Shown piece by piece: positions 27,582 through 36,714 of a stretch of DNA of 64,000 bases. The DNA lies in NCBI RefSeq assembly GCF_030811475.1, contig NZ_JAUSQV010000001.1:2677001-2741000 (forward strand). The letters are read 5' to 3'. Below the pieces are notes generated by a model. That model was not told the origin of the DNA. It saw only the letters and a program-made list of their open reading frames with translations, and made no database searches. Every line of letters starts with the position of its first letter. The stretch's first letter is position 1. This DNA comes from Nakamurella flavida. Lineage in GTDB: Bacteria > Actinomycetota > Actinomycetes > Mycobacteriales > Nakamurellaceae. Made by a program: the position numbers and the translations under genes.

Positions 27582-27587
27582 ATGATA
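27582..27587 (-). promoter_or_regulatory. -10 box for the SdpI-like gene
   Basis: Read on the minus strand this is TATCAT, 6 nt before the GTG start with no Shine-Dalgarno between; this suggests leaderless transcription. Confidence 0.6.
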
Positions 27588-27652
27588 GAACGCGCTGCGT
27601 CCGGTGGGACGTGATCGGTGCGGCACCCCTCCGGGTGGCCTGCTCGCTGGAG

Positions 27653-27658
27653 TAGAGT
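27653..27658 (+). promoter_or_regulatory. -10 box for the leuS leader transcript
   Basis: TAGAGT fits TANNNT and ends 7 nt before the GTG at 27666, so the leuS transcript could begin at the leader-peptide start codon itself. No convincing -35 was seen. Confidence 0.55.
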
Positions 27659-27665
27659 GCGCCGC

Positions 27666-27698
27666 GTGGTCATGGTCCTGCTTGCCGGGCCGCGCTGA
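27666..27698 (+). CDS. candidate leuS leader peptide ([10 protein letters not shown])
   Basis: A ten-codon frame, GTG GTC ATG GTC CTG CTT GCC GGG CCG CGC TGA, lies directly after a -10 box and 29 nt before an intrinsic terminator that itself precedes leuS. It has two adjacent leucine codons, one of them CTT, which is rare in this GC-rich DNA. Ribosome stalling there when leucyl-tRNA is short could favour an antiterminator. Classical attenuators upstream of leuS have been predicted in some Streptomyces. A start at the internal ATG (27672) is also possible. The antiterminator pairing was not resolved by eye. Confidence 0.55.
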   Translation: MVMVLLAGPR

Positions 27699-27726
27699 CC
27701 CGTCACCGACGGACAGTGCGGCGATT

Positions 27727-27754
27727 CCCTCCTGGGCTCCAGGAGGGTTTTTTT
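27727..27754 (+). terminator. intrinsic terminator / attenuator in the leuS leader
   Basis: A perfect 9-bp stem CCCTCCTGG/CCAGGAGGG with a 3-nt loop (GCT) is followed at once by seven T's (27748-27754). It is the clearest rho-independent terminator in the window. The upstream gene is divergent, so no other transcript needs it; it must interrupt the leuS message itself. Confidence 0.85.
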
Positions 27755-27793
27755 GTGCCCGGACCGGACCGGAGATTCTTGAGGAGACGACGA

Positions 27794-30676
27794 GTGGACG
27801 CCGCGAACGACACCCAGCAGCAGACGCCGGTGGAGGCCGAACGGACCCCGCCGTTCCGCTACACCGCAGCCCTGGCCGGCCGGATCGAGGCGCAGTGGCA
27901 GGACCGGTGGGAGGCCGAGGGCACCTTCCTGACCCCCAACCCGGTGGGCGATCTGGCGCCGGCGGACCCCGCCGCGGTCCCGGCCGACAAGCTCTACCTG
28001 CTGGACATGTTCCCGTACCCCTCCGGCAAGGGGCTGCACGTCGGGCACCCGCTGGGCTACATCGGCACCGACGTGCTGGGCCGCTTCGCCCGGATGACCG
28101 GGCGCAACGTGCTGCACACCATCGGGTACGACGCGTTCGGCCTGCCCGCCGAGCAGTACGCCGTGCGCACCGGCACCCACCCGGAGGTCACCACCCGGGA
28201 GAACGTCGAGCGCTACCGCGTCCAGCTGCGCCGTCTGGGCTTCGCGCACGACCCCCGGCGCAGCGTCGCCACCACCGATCCGAAGTTCTTCCGCTGGACG
28301 CAGTGGATCTTCCTGCAGCTGTTCGACGCCTGGTACGACCGGGACGCACAGCGCGCCCGGCCCATCGCCGAGCTGATCGCCCAGTTCGCCTCCGGCGAGC
28401 GGCCGACACCCGACGGTCGGCCGTGGGAGGTGCTGACCCCGGCGGAACGGGACACCGTGCTGACCGGATGGCGGCTGGCCTACCTGGACCACGCGCCGGT
28501 CAACTGGTGCCCGGGGCTGGGCACCGTGCTGTCCAACGAGGAGATCACCCCGGACGGGCGCAGCGCGATCGGCAACTTCCCGGTGTTCCGGCGGAACCTG
28601 CGCCAGTGGATGATGCGGATCACCGCCTACGCCGACCGGCTGCTCGACGACCTGGAGGTGCTGGACTGGCCGGACTCGGTCAAGTCCATGCAGCGCAACT
28701 GGATCGGGCGCTCCCAGGGCGCGCAGGTCGCCTTCGCGGTGGACGGCGCAGTGGACGGCGCGGCCGTCGAGGTGTACACGACCCGACCCGACACCCTGTT
28801 CGGCGCGACGTATCTGGTGCTGGCGCCCGAGCACGAGCTGGTCGGCGCGGTCACCACGCCGTCCTGGCCCTCGGACACGCCGGAGGCGTGGACCGGCGGT
28901 GCCGCCACTCCCGGTGAGGCGGTCGCGGCGTACCGCGCCGCCGCGGCGAACAAGACGGACCTGGACCGTCAGGAGAACAAGGAGAAGACCGGCGTCTTCA
29001 CCGGCTCCTTCGCGATCAACCCCGTGAACGGGGCCCGGCTGCCGGTGTTCATCGCCGACTACGTGCTGACCGGGTACGGCACGGGCGCGATCATGGCCGT
29101 GCCCGCGCAGGACACCCGCGACCACGAGTTCGCCACCGCGTTCGGGCTGCCGATCGTGCGCACCGTGCAACCCCCGGCCGACCACCCGGAGGACACCGCG
29201 TTCACCGGTGACGGCCCGGCCATCAACAGCAGCAACGACGAGATCTCGCTCGACGGCATGGATGTCGCGGCGGCCAAGACCGCGATCACCGGCTGGCTGG
29301 TCGAGCGGGGGGTGGGCCGTGCCCGTACCCAGTACAAGCTGCGCGACTGGCTGTTCAGCCGGCAGCGGTACTGGGGTGAGCCGTTCCCGATCGTCTACGA
29401 CTCCGACGGCGTGGCGCACATGCTGCCGGCCGACCAGGTGCCGTTGACCCTGCCGGAGATGACCGACTTCGCACCGCGCTCGCTGGACCCGCTGGACGCC
29501 GACTCCGACCCGCAGCCGCCGCTGGCCAAGGCCACGGAGTGGGCCACCGTCCGGCTGGACCTGGGCGACGGGGAGAAGACCTACCGTCGCGAGTTGAACG
29601 TCATGCCGCAGTGGGCCGGTTCGTGCTGGTACGAGATGCGGTACCTGGATCCGACGAACGAGAACACCTTCTGCGACCCGGATGTCGAGCGGTACTGGAT
29701 GGGCCCCGACCCGGCCCGGCCCGGTGACCCGGGTGGTGTCGACCTGTACGTCGGCGGTGTCGAGCACGCCGTGCTGCATCTGCTGTACTCCCGCTTCTGG
29801 CACAAGGCACTGTTCGACCTGGGCCACGTGTCCAGCCGGGAGCCGTTCCGGCGGCTGTTCAACCAGGGCTACATCCAGGCCTTCGCGTACACCGACGCCC
29901 GCGGCGTCTACGTGCCGGCGGAGGAGGTCGTCACCGAGGGCGACACCTTCACGCACGACGGCGAACCGGTCACCCGCGAATACGGGAAGATGGGCAAGTC
30001 GCTCAACAACATCGTCACGCCGGACGAGATGTGCGAGCGCTACGGCGCGGACACGTTCCGGATGTACGAGATGGGCATGGGCCCGCTGGACATCTCGCGG
30101 CCCTGGTCGACCCGGGACGCGGTCGGTTCGCTGCGGTACCTGCAGCGGCTGTGGCGGGCAGTGGTCGACGAGCAGACCGGCGAGACGGTGGTGGCGGACT
30201 CCACTCCCGACGTCGAGACGGCGAAACTGTTGGCGCGCACCATCGACGGCGTCCGGACGGACTACGCCGAGATGTCCTACAACACCGCGATCGCCAAGCT
30301 CATCGTGCTCACCAACCACCTGACCAAGTCCGGCGCACCGGTGCCCCGTCCGGTGGCCGAGGCGCTGGTGCTGATGACGGCGCCGCTGGCCCCGCACATC
30401 GCGGAGGAGCTGTGGTCGCGGCTCGGGCACACGGCGTCGCTGGCCCACGGCCCGTTCCCGTGGGCGGACCCGGCACTGCTGGTCGCCGACGAGGTCGAGT
30501 ACCCCATCCAGGTCAAGGGGAAGGTGCGCTCGCGCATCACCGTGCCGGCGGATGCCTCGATCGAGGACGTGCAGGCGGCTGCGCTGGCCGACGAGCGCAT
30601 CGTCGAGGTGCTGGCCGGGGCCGCGCCCCGCAAGGTGGTCGTGGTGCCGGGCCGGATGGTGTCGATCGTCCCGTGA
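27794..30676 (+). CDS. leuS: leucyl-tRNA synthetase
   Basis: A class I aminoacyl-tRNA synthetase charging tRNA-Leu. GTG at 27794 follows GAGGAGACGAC and gives 960 residues, normal for actinobacterial LeuRS; upstream in-frame codons run through the terminator and are not coding. The HIGH motif appears as the variant HVGHPLGY ([17 protein letters not shown]). The CP1 editing domain is in the middle ([19 protein letters not shown], and [18 protein letters not shown]). The KMSKS loop is GKMGKSLNN, and the anticodon-binding and C-terminal domains complete it. A Thr-rich editing pocket and the catalytic [11 protein letters not shown] are intact. Its expression is probably governed by the leader just upstream. 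Confidence 0.97.
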   Translation: MDAANDTQQQTPVEAERTPPFRYTAALAGRIEAQWQDRWEAEGTFLTPNPVGDLAPADPAAVPADKLYLLDMFPYPSGKGLHVGHPLGYIGTDVLGRFARMTGRNVLHTIGYDAFGLPAEQYAVRTGTHPEVTTRENVERYRVQLRRLGFAHDPRRSVATTDPKFFRWTQWIFLQLFDAWYDRDAQRARPIAELIAQFASGERPTPDGRPWEVLTPAERDTVLTGWRLAYLDHAPVNWCPGLGTVLSNEEITPDGRSAIGNFPVFRRNLRQWMMRITAYADRLLDDLEVLDWPDSVKSMQRNWIGRSQGAQVAFAVDGAVDGAAVEVYTTRPDTLFGATYLVLAPEHELVGAVTTPSWPSDTPEAWTGGAATPGEAVAAYRAAAANKTDLDRQENKEKTGVFTGSFAINPVNGARLPVFIADYVLTGYGTGAIMAVPAQDTRDHEFATAFGLPIVRTVQPPADHPEDTAFTGDGPAINSSNDEISLDGMDVAAAKTAITGWLVERGVGRARTQYKLRDWLFSRQRYWGEPFPIVYDSDGVAHMLPADQVPLTLPEMTDFAPRSLDPLDADSDPQPPLAKATEWATVRLDLGDGEKTYRRELNVMPQWAGSCWYEMRYLDPTNENTFCDPDVERYWMGPDPARPGDPGGVDLYVGGVEHAVLHLLYSRFWHKALFDLGHVSSREPFRRLFNQGYIQAFAYTDARGVYVPAEEVVTEGDTFTHDGEPVTREYGKMGKSLNNIVTPDEMCERYGADTFRMYEMGMGPLDISRPWSTRDAVGSLRYLQRLWRAVVDEQTGETVVADSTPDVETAKLLARTIDGVRTDYAEMSYNTAIAKLIVLTNHLTKSGAPVPRPVAEALVLMTAPLAPHIAEELWSRLGHTASLAHGPFPWADPALLVADEVEYPIQVKGKVRSRITVPADASIEDVQAAALADERIVEVLAGAAPRKVVVVPGRMVSIVP

Positions 30677-30685
30677 CGGTGGGTC

Positions 30686-30709
30686 GGTCCCCGGATGACC
30701 CCGGGGACC
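30686..30709 (+). terminator. hairpin after leuS
   Basis: A 9-bp stem GGTCCCCGG/CCGGGGACC with a 6-nt loop starts 10 nt after the leuS stop. There is no T-run. Likely the leuS terminator. Confidence 0.65.
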
Positions 30710-30827
30710 GCACCACGCGGACGCACTGCTCGGACGAAACGGACGAACCACACACCCCCTTTACAGCCTGCTTAGGCTCCGGTGCAGAGGGTGTCCAAGG
30801 GGGATGCCGGATCTCAGGGGCGGCGTC

Positions 30828-32561
30828 ATGCGTCGAGTCATCCATCCCGTCGGTCGTCCCGTGCTGCGTCCGGGGTGGCGCGTGCTCCCGGCCGGTCGGG
30901 CCCTCGTGCTCGCGCTGGCCGCGATCCTGGCCGTCCCGCTCGGGTCACCCGCGTCGGCGAGCTCCGTGAGCGCCGCCGCCGCGCAGGTCCCGGCGGCGGC
31001 CCGGATTCCCGCGGCCACCCCCGCCGCGGCGATCTCCACCACCGGACTCCCGGCCGGCGCGGTGCGCCTCACCTGGTCGGCGGCGAGCACCTCCACCCCG
31101 CCCGTCACCGGATACGTGGTGGGCCGGACGGGTTCCTCCACCATCACTCCGGCGCCGTACTCCACGACGGTCTCGGCCGGGCAGCGGTCGTGGATCTTCA
31201 GCAGCCTGGTCCCGGGGCAGGAGTACCGGTTCTGGGTGGCCGCGGTCGATGCCGCCGGCGTCGGGCCGGCGTCGACCGTCGGGTACCGGTACCTGCCGGC
31301 CGGCTTCAGCCCCGTCCCGCCGTCGGCCCCGCCGATGCCCGCGGTGCGCTGGATCACTGGAACCAGTGCCGAGATCAGTTGGTTGGCGCCCGATTCCGAC
31401 GGCGGCTCCCCGGTCACCGGGTACGAGGTGGCCCGGGACGGTGCGGCGTACGGCAATCCCGGCCCGTACTCGACGGTGGTGGGCGCCGGAACCCGGGCCC
31501 GCACCTTCATCCAGCTGATCCCCGGCTCGACCTACACGCTGTCGGTCCGGGCGGTCACCGCCGCCGGCCGGGGCCCGGCGGCCACGGTGCGGTACACGGT
31601 GCCGGCCGCCGGTGCGGCGCAGCCCGACGCCCCGGTCTACGCGCTGCGGGAGGGGACTCCCCGCACCCTGGAACGGGTCTCGGGTCCGGGACCGATCGGT
31701 CCGATCGCGGGGGCCACGGGCGATGTGTCCTTCGCGGTCGACCGGCAGGGTGCGCTGTACGTCGCTGACCCGGCCGCGGCGACCGTGCGCAGATTCCCCG
31801 CCGACGGGGGTGCCCCGGTGGCGGTGGGGACGGGTTGGGTCACCCCCACGGACCTGAACCTCGACGCCCGCGGCGACGTCTTCGTCCTGGACACCGGGAC
31901 GGACCGCGCGGTCATGGTGCGCGCCACCGACGGTCGACGCGTGGTGTTCCCGCAGGACGCCACCGACGCGGATCTGGCCGTGGGACTGGACGGGTCGGTC
32001 GTGCTGTCCCGCCAGGTACCCGAGGACGGCCTGTCGCTGTTCGAGGTGTCGACGGTGCAGGCTCTAGGCGAGCGCCCGGCCACCGTGCGGCGGGTCCCCG
32101 GCGGGCAGTTCGCCGGTTCGGTCGTCGACCTCGACGGCACCGTGTTCCTCCGGTCGTTCTCCGGTCTCGGCGCGCAGGCCTTCTTCCTGACCCGGTTGGC
32201 CGCCGGCGAGCAGCAGACCAGTGCCGACGTCGGGCCCAGCAGGATCGCCGTCGGCAACGACAGTGCCGGCCGCGTCCTGGTGTCGACGATCCGCTCCTGG
32301 TGTCCGGCCGCCGATCCGTCCTGCCGCATCGATCCGGCCGTGGATGCCCTGCAGGTCTTCGGCGCCGGGCCCACGCCCCGGTCGGTCCCGGTCTCCGGGG
32401 TGGTCGATCCGTTCCGGCTGGCCGGTGACACCGCCGGACGCTTCTACGCCCTGCAGTCCGGTTCGAACGGGGGCACCGCGGGCATCCTGCGGATCGCTCC
32501 TGCCGGCGGAGCCGCGACGGTGGTCGCCGCCGGGCAGTTCGTGGACGTCGCCGCCGGCTGA
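30828..32561 (+). CDS. secreted protein with two fibronectin type III domains and a beta-propeller
   Basis: A 577-residue exported protein. After an Arg-rich n-region comes a hydrophobic core (RALVLALAAILAVPLGSPASAS) with a likely signal-peptidase site at ASA. Two FN3 domains follow (residues ~55-135, with VTGYVVGR and PGQEYRFWVAAVDAAGVGP; and ~145-235, with VTGYEVARDG and PGSTYTLSVRAVTAAGRGP). The remaining ~330 residues contain NHL-like repeats (GALYVADPAAATVRRFPADG, GDVFVLDTG, GRFYALQ), forming a probable propeller. The role is unknown; such proteins bind carbohydrate or protein partners at the cell surface. ATG 30828 has GGGG 7 nt upstream; ATG 30804 after AAGGGGG is an alternative. TAGGCT at 30771-30776 may be the -10 box. 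Confidence 0.78.
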   Translation: MRRVIHPVGRPVLRPGWRVLPAGRALVLALAAILAVPLGSPASASSVSAAAAQVPAAARIPAATPAAAISTTGLPAGAVRLTWSAASTSTPPVTGYVVGRTGSSTITPAPYSTTVSAGQRSWIFSSLVPGQEYRFWVAAVDAAGVGPASTVGYRYLPAGFSPVPPSAPPMPAVRWITGTSAEISWLAPDSDGGSPVTGYEVARDGAAYGNPGPYSTVVGAGTRARTFIQLIPGSTYTLSVRAVTAAGRGPAATVRYTVPAAGAAQPDAPVYALREGTPRTLERVSGPGPIGPIAGATGDVSFAVDRQGALYVADPAAATVRRFPADGGAPVAVGTGWVTPTDLNLDARGDVFVLDTGTDRAVMVRATDGRRVVFPQDATDADLAVGLDGSVVLSRQVPEDGLSLFEVSTVQALGERPATVRRVPGGQFAGSVVDLDGTVFLRSFSGLGAQAFFLTRLAAGEQQTSADVGPSRIAVGNDSAGRVLVSTIRSWCPAADPSCRIDPAVDALQVFGAGPTPRSVPVSGVVDPFRLAGDTAGRFYALQSGSNGGTAGILRIAPAGGAATVVAAGQFVDVAAG

Positions 32562-32583
32562 GGGCACCTCGAACGGCAACGGC

Positions 32584-32591
32584 TTGCGCAA
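32584..32591. promoter_or_regulatory. LacI-type operator half-palindrome upstream of the xylulokinase operon
   Basis: TTGCGCAA within CGGCTTGCGCAACTG has the central CG palindrome common to LacI-family operators. It lies about 95 bp before the kinase start. No LacI-family gene is present in the window, so the regulator would be encoded elsewhere. Confidence 0.4.
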
Positions 32592-32680
32592 CTGTTTGCC
32601 GTCTGTTGTCCTGATCCGGCACGTGATCCGCCGGGACGCCCCGCGGGTCCCACACCGTCGTGATGGGCAGGGCCGCGCAG

Positions 32681-34114
32681 ATGGACGTACTGGTCGGAGT
32701 CGACCTCGGGACCACCGCCTGCAAGGTGACGGTGGTGGACGGCGACATGGGCATCCACTCGGTCTCCTCGGCGCCCTACGCGATCTCCGCCCCACACCGC
32801 GGGTGGGCCGAGCAGGATCCGGCGGCCTGGGGGACGACGGTGGACGCCACCGTGCTGCAGGCGCTGGCCGAGGTCGGGGTGACCGACGGCGACCAGGTGA
32901 CCATCTCGCTGACCGGGCAGATGCACAGCACCGTGCTGCTGGACGAGGCCGGTGAGCCGCTGCGGCCGTCGATCCTGTGGTGCGACCGTCGGGCCACCGC
33001 GGAGAGCGCGCTGGTCGACGAGCGGGTGCCGGACGTCGAGGCGATCACCGGCAACCCGCCGCTGCCCGCGTTCACCCTGCCCCACCTGCTGTGGGTGCGG
33101 GAGCACGAGCCGGAGGTGTTCGCCCGGGCGGCCACCGTGCTGGTCCCCAAGGACTTCCTGCGCCACCGCTGGACGGGCCGGACGATGACCGACTGGACCG
33201 ACGCGTCCGGCACCGGGATGCTCGACGCCACCACCCGCGCCTGGTCGACCACCATCCTCGACGCCCTGGGGCTGGACCCCGCCCTGCTGCCCCCGGTGGT
33301 CGATCCGGTCTCCGACGGCGGCGACGTGCTGACCGCTCCCGGCCGGGCCCTGGCCGGCGCGCACACCGCGGTCGGCGTGGGCGACCAGTTCGCCGAGGCG
33401 CTCTCCGCCGGGCTGACCCGGCCCGGCGATCTCTCCATCACCCTGGGCACGTCCGCGGTCGTGCTCGGCATCGCCGACCGGCCCGTGCCCGGCGCGTTCT
33501 GCCACGCCCAGTCCGACACCTGGATGCGCCTGGACTCCCTGCACGCCGGCGGCAAGAGCCTGGAGTGGTTGCGGGACATGATGTCTCCCGGGGAGTCGGT
33601 GGCCGCGTTCGCCGAGCTGGCCGGCACCGCCCCGGTCGGCTCGCACGACCTGCTCTTCCTGCCCTTCCTGATGGGCGAGCGGGTGGCCCGCGGGGGCGGG
33701 GCACCCGGCGCGTTCGTCGGACTCACCACCGAGCACACCCGCGGCGATCTGGTCCGCGCCGTGCTGGAGGGGGTGGCCTTCGAGCTGCGCCGCCTGCAGG
33801 AGTCCCGCGGCACCACGCTGCCCGAGGACGTCATCACCCTCAAGGGCGGCGGCGCCCGCAGTGCCTTGTGGTGCCGGACGATCAGCGCGGTGTTCGGCAT
33901 CCCCTACCGGACCACCGACCGGGACGCCGCGTACGGCGCCGCGATGACCGCCGGGATCTCCCGCCGCTGGTGGCCGGACTGGCAGTCGGTGCCCGGGCTG
34001 CACGGCACCGGTGACGATTCCGCCCTGGTCGACGCCCCGCTGCTGGACGAGCGGTATCGCGCCTACAGCGCGATGGTGGCCGGCCTGTCCGCCCGCACGG
34101 AGGAGACCCGATGA
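32681..34114 (+). CDS. xylB: xylulokinase-type FGGY carbohydrate kinase
   Basis: This kinase phosphorylates a ketopentose or polyol, most likely D-xylulose to xylulose-5-phosphate for the pentose phosphate pathway. It has the FGGY fold: phosphate-1 motif VGVDLGTTACKV at the N-terminus, SLTGQMHSTVLLD (the QMH segment typical of xylulokinases), WTDASGTGML, and the ATP-binding ITLGTSAVVL and LKGGGARSALWC near the C-terminus. From ATG 32681 it is 477 residues; ATG 32663 or GTG 32660 would add six or seven. It overlaps the following SDR gene by ATGA, so both are made together. The pair suggests a polyol dehydrogenase plus kinase route (for example D-arabitol or xylitol to D-xylulose to X5P). Confidence 0.88.
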   Translation: MDVLVGVDLGTTACKVTVVDGDMGIHSVSSAPYAISAPHRGWAEQDPAAWGTTVDATVLQALAEVGVTDGDQVTISLTGQMHSTVLLDEAGEPLRPSILWCDRRATAESALVDERVPDVEAITGNPPLPAFTLPHLLWVREHEPEVFARAATVLVPKDFLRHRWTGRTMTDWTDASGTGMLDATTRAWSTTILDALGLDPALLPPVVDPVSDGGDVLTAPGRALAGAHTAVGVGDQFAEALSAGLTRPGDLSITLGTSAVVLGIADRPVPGAFCHAQSDTWMRLDSLHAGGKSLEWLRDMMSPGESVAAFAELAGTAPVGSHDLLFLPFLMGERVARGGGAPGAFVGLTTEHTRGDLVRAVLEGVAFELRRLQESRGTTLPEDVITLKGGGARSALWCRTISAVFGIPYRTTDRDAAYGAAMTAGISRRWWPDWQSVPGLHGTGDDSALVDAPLLDERYRAYSAMVAGLSARTEETR

Positions 34115-34881
34115 GCATCCTGGACGCGTTCTCCCTGGCCGGCCGGGTCGCCGTGGTCACCGGCGGCAGCCGCGGCATCGGTCGGGCCATCGCCCGCGGG
34201 CTGGCCGAGGCGGGCGCCGCGGTCGGGGTCGTCTCCCGGGACGCCGGTAACAGCCAGGTGGTGGTCGAGGAGATCACCGCCGCCGGTGGGGCGGCGCTGG
34301 CCGTGGCCGCCGACGTCACCGTCCGCGCCGACGTCGAGTGGATGCTCGCCGAGGTCACCGACGCGCTCGGGCCCGTCGACGTGCTGGTCAACAACGCCGG
34401 GATCGGGGGCCACCAGCCGTCGGTCGAGCTGACCGACGACGAGTGGCACCGCATCCTGGCCACCAACCTGGACGCGGTGTTCGCCTGCAGCCAGGTCGTC
34501 GGGCGGCAGATGATCGGCCGCGGGACGGGGTCCATCGTCACCATCGGATCGATGTCCGGGTTCATGGTCAACCGGCCCCAGTGGCACCTGCCGTACGGGG
34601 TGTCGAAGGCCGCGGTGCACCACCTGACCCGGTCGCTCGCCGCGGAGTGGGCCCCGCACGGCGTGCGGGTCAACGCGGTGGCCCCCGGGTTCGTGCAGAC
34701 CGAGATCGCCGCGCCGGAGATGTACGAGGAGTACGCCCCGCACTGGCGGGACCGCTCGGCCCAGCGCCGGTACGGCAGACCCGACGAGATCTCCCCCGCC
34801 GTGCTGTATCTCGCCAGCGACGCGTCGTCCTTCGTCACCGGCGAGGTGCTCGTCGTCGACGGGGGCTACACCCTCTACTGA
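34111..34881 (+). CDS. SDR-family oxidoreductase, probable polyol dehydrogenase
   Basis: A 256-residue classical short-chain dehydrogenase/reductase. The cofactor site TGGSRGIGRAIA near residue 18, NNAG at LVNNAGIGG, the catalytic Ser in GSMSGFM and Tyr/Lys in PYGVSKAA are all present, as is the C-terminal ASSFVTGEVLVVDGGY. It is translationally coupled to the xylulokinase, which points to a sugar alcohol (arabitol, xylitol, sorbitol) oxidised to the kinase substrate. The exact polyol cannot be assigned from sequence. Cofactor preference is probably NAD(H), judged only by the lack of clear basic residues after the second strand. Confidence 0.88.
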   Translation: MSILDAFSLAGRVAVVTGGSRGIGRAIARGLAEAGAAVGVVSRDAGNSQVVVEEITAAGGAALAVAADVTVRADVEWMLAEVTDALGPVDVLVNNAGIGGHQPSVELTDDEWHRILATNLDAVFACSQVVGRQMIGRGTGSIVTIGSMSGFMVNRPQWHLPYGVSKAAVHHLTRSLAAEWAPHGVRVNAVAPGFVQTEIAAPEMYEEYAPHWRDRSAQRRYGRPDEISPAVLYLASDASSFVTGEVLVVDGGYTLY

Positions 34882-34951
34882 TCCGGCCGGCCGGTCGGCC
34901 CGGGCCGGGAATCCGCGTGCGGCTGTCGGTGCCCGGTGGGAGGCTGCCGGG

Positions 34952-35563
34952 ATGACGGACGAGGACGCGGTCGCCCCCAGCATGAAGGCCGACCTGCTGC
35001 GCTACCTGCAGACCGGGCGGGACGCGGTGCTGTGGAAGCTGGACGGGCTCGGCGAGTACGACGCCCGCCGCCCGCTCACCCCCACCGGGACCAACCTGCT
35101 CGGCCTGGTCAAGCACCTGGCCGGGGTCGAGATCGGTTATCTGGGCGACACCTTCGGCCGCCCGTTCCCGGACCCGCCGGCCTGGATGACCGCGGAGGAC
35201 GGCCCGGACGACGATCCGCAGGCCGATCTGTTCGCCACCCCCGACGAGACCCGGGAGGACGTCGTCGGCCTGTACCGCCGGGCCTGGGCGCACGGTGACG
35301 CCACCGTCGAGGCCCTCGACCTGTCCTCCGTCGGGCAGGTGCCCTGGTGGCCACCGGAGCGCCGTGACGTCACCCTGCACCGGGTGCTGGTGCACCTGAT
35401 CGCCGAGACGCACCGGCACGCCGGTCACGCCGACATCGTCCGGGAGGGCATCGACGGGGCAGCCGGCCTGCGCGCGGACGGCAGCAACCTCTGGGTGGAG
35501 GGCGACGGCTGGCCGGCCTACCGGGACCGGGTGGAACGGGCCGCGCGGGAAGCCGCCGGCTGA
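34952..35563 (+). CDS. DinB-family (DUF664-like) protein
   Basis: A 203-residue four-helix-bundle protein of the DinB/YfiT superfamily. The pattern LLRYLQTGRDAVLWKLDGL, LVKHLAGVEIGYLG and VLVHLIAETHRHAGHADI gives the three histidines that bind a metal (HLAG, and HRHAGH). Actinobacterial members include mycothiol-dependent enzymes, but most are uncharacterised; a thiol-transferase role is possible in an organism that makes mycothiol. ATG 34952 gives the usual length. It stands 70 nt after the SDR gene and converges on the DUF427 gene. Confidence 0.82.
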   Translation: MTDEDAVAPSMKADLLRYLQTGRDAVLWKLDGLGEYDARRPLTPTGTNLLGLVKHLAGVEIGYLGDTFGRPFPDPPAWMTAEDGPDDDPQADLFATPDETREDVVGLYRRAWAHGDATVEALDLSSVGQVPWWPPERRDVTLHRVLVHLIAETHRHAGHADIVREGIDGAAGLRADGSNLWVEGDGWPAYRDRVERAAREAAG

Positions 35564-35585
35564 TCGGGCACCCCGGCGGCCCCGG

Positions 35586-36089
35586 TCACCAGCCCCAGGT
35601 TCCCGGTCCACCCTTGAACGGCCCGACGACTTCGTCGGTGATCCAGCCCGCGTAGAAACCCTCCTGCGGGCGGACCCGCTCCCCGTCGATGCGGCAGTCC
35701 AGGTCGTCCGCGGCGAAGGCCAGGTACCCGGTGATCTCCCGGAACGGGGTGGTGGGGCGCTCGTAGCTCCAGGCCGCGGCGACGAGCACCGTTCCGTCCG
35801 GCGCGACGACGTCCCAGTAGGTGGCCGCGCCCTTCCACTCGCACATCGTGCTGCGGGTGCGCGACGGGCGCAGTGCCGACTCCGTGACGTCGGCGCGGGG
35901 CAGGTACCAGGTCGGCGGGTGGGAGGTCTCCAGCACGCGAAAGGCGCCGTGGGTGTCGGCGACGGTCAGGTCGCCCAGCCGCACCGTCAGGTGCCGGGGG
36001 GAGAGCTCCAACAGGGGCGGGCGGGGGTAGTCCCACACCGACTCCTGACCGGGGCCGGGAGCGACGGGGCGGGGACGGGGATCGGCCAT
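35586..36089 (-). CDS. DUF427-family protein
   Basis: A 167-residue protein of the DUF427 family. Signatures are FRVLETSHPPTWYLPRADV, STMCEWKGAATYWDV, and AAWSYERPTTPF followed by GYLAFAADDLDCRIDGERV. The function is unknown; the fold is a compact beta-rich domain. ATG at 36089 follows GGGGGG with short spacing. It ends 23 nt from the DinB-family gene, which converges on it. Confidence 0.85.
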   Translation of the reverse strand: MADPRPRPVAPGPGQESVWDYPRPPLLELSPRHLTVRLGDLTVADTHGAFRVLETSHPPTWYLPRADVTESALRPSRTRSTMCEWKGAATYWDVVAPDGTVLVAAAWSYERPTTPFREITGYLAFAADDLDCRIDGERVRPQEGFYAGWITDEVVGPFKGGPGTWGW

Positions 36090-36129
36090 CCCCCCAGTGT
36101 GCGACGAGCCGTGCCCGGGGCCCTCCTGC

Positions 36130-36615
36130 TCAGCGCAGGATCTCCACCAGCAGCACCCAGGCGTTGGTCACCGACCCGATGAACACGAGCAGCACCCCGG
36201 CGGCGATCCAGCCCAGCCCGGCTCCGGTCCCGGAGATCAACAGGATGGAGCCGACCGCGAACGGGAACACCTGGAGGACGGCGAACAGGGTCTTGAGCAC
36301 CGCCGCGCCCCGGCCGCCCGGCCCGGGATGGGCGAGCACCCGGCGGGCCGCCACCCCGGTCAGCACCAGCGTGCCCAGCGTCGCCAGTCCGATCTCGGCC
36401 CCCAGCAGTTCGACGGCCTGACCCGGGATCAATCCCGCCAGGGTCGCGACCACGCAGAGCACCAGTGTCCCCACGGTGGCGGCCGCCCGCGACGTCATCC
36501 CCGGGAGGGTCAGGATCGTCTGGATGTTGACGCTCATCGCGACGATGATCAGACCGGCCAGGGCGGCGGCCGCACCGGCGGTCGCCACGAAGAACTCGGA
36601 CCATCCTTCCGGCAT
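36130..36615 (-). CDS. four-helix integral membrane protein, unknown
   Basis: A 161-residue protein that is almost wholly membrane helices: FFVATAGAAAALAGLIIVAM, AAATVGTLVLCVVATLAGLI, LATLGTLVLTGVAA, VLQVFPFAVGSILLIS and GWIAAGVLLVFIGSVTNAW. It resembles small uncharacterised actinobacterial membrane proteins; I cannot name a function. ATG at 36615 is the only start that avoids a long hydrophilic antisense extension. It is divergent from the lactonase-like gene, with ~100 bp between them. Confidence 0.75.
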   Translation of the reverse strand: MPEGWSEFFVATAGAAAALAGLIIVAMSVNIQTILTLPGMTSRAAATVGTLVLCVVATLAGLIPGQAVELLGAEIGLATLGTLVLTGVAARRVLAHPGPGGRGAAVLKTLFAVLQVFPFAVGSILLISGTGAGLGWIAAGVLLVFIGSVTNAWVLLVEILR

Positions 36616-36714
36616 GGGTGCACCCTGCCGGGTTCCCCGGCGCAGCGCCAGGACCGGACGACCCGGTGTGTCGGGAACGGGGCACGCGTGGACTCGGAGC
36701 GACAGGGGGTGGGC

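Noticed and set aside
27503-30751. A 1082-codon minus-strand open frame
   Set aside because: Exactly antisense to leuS and composed of shadow-type sequence.
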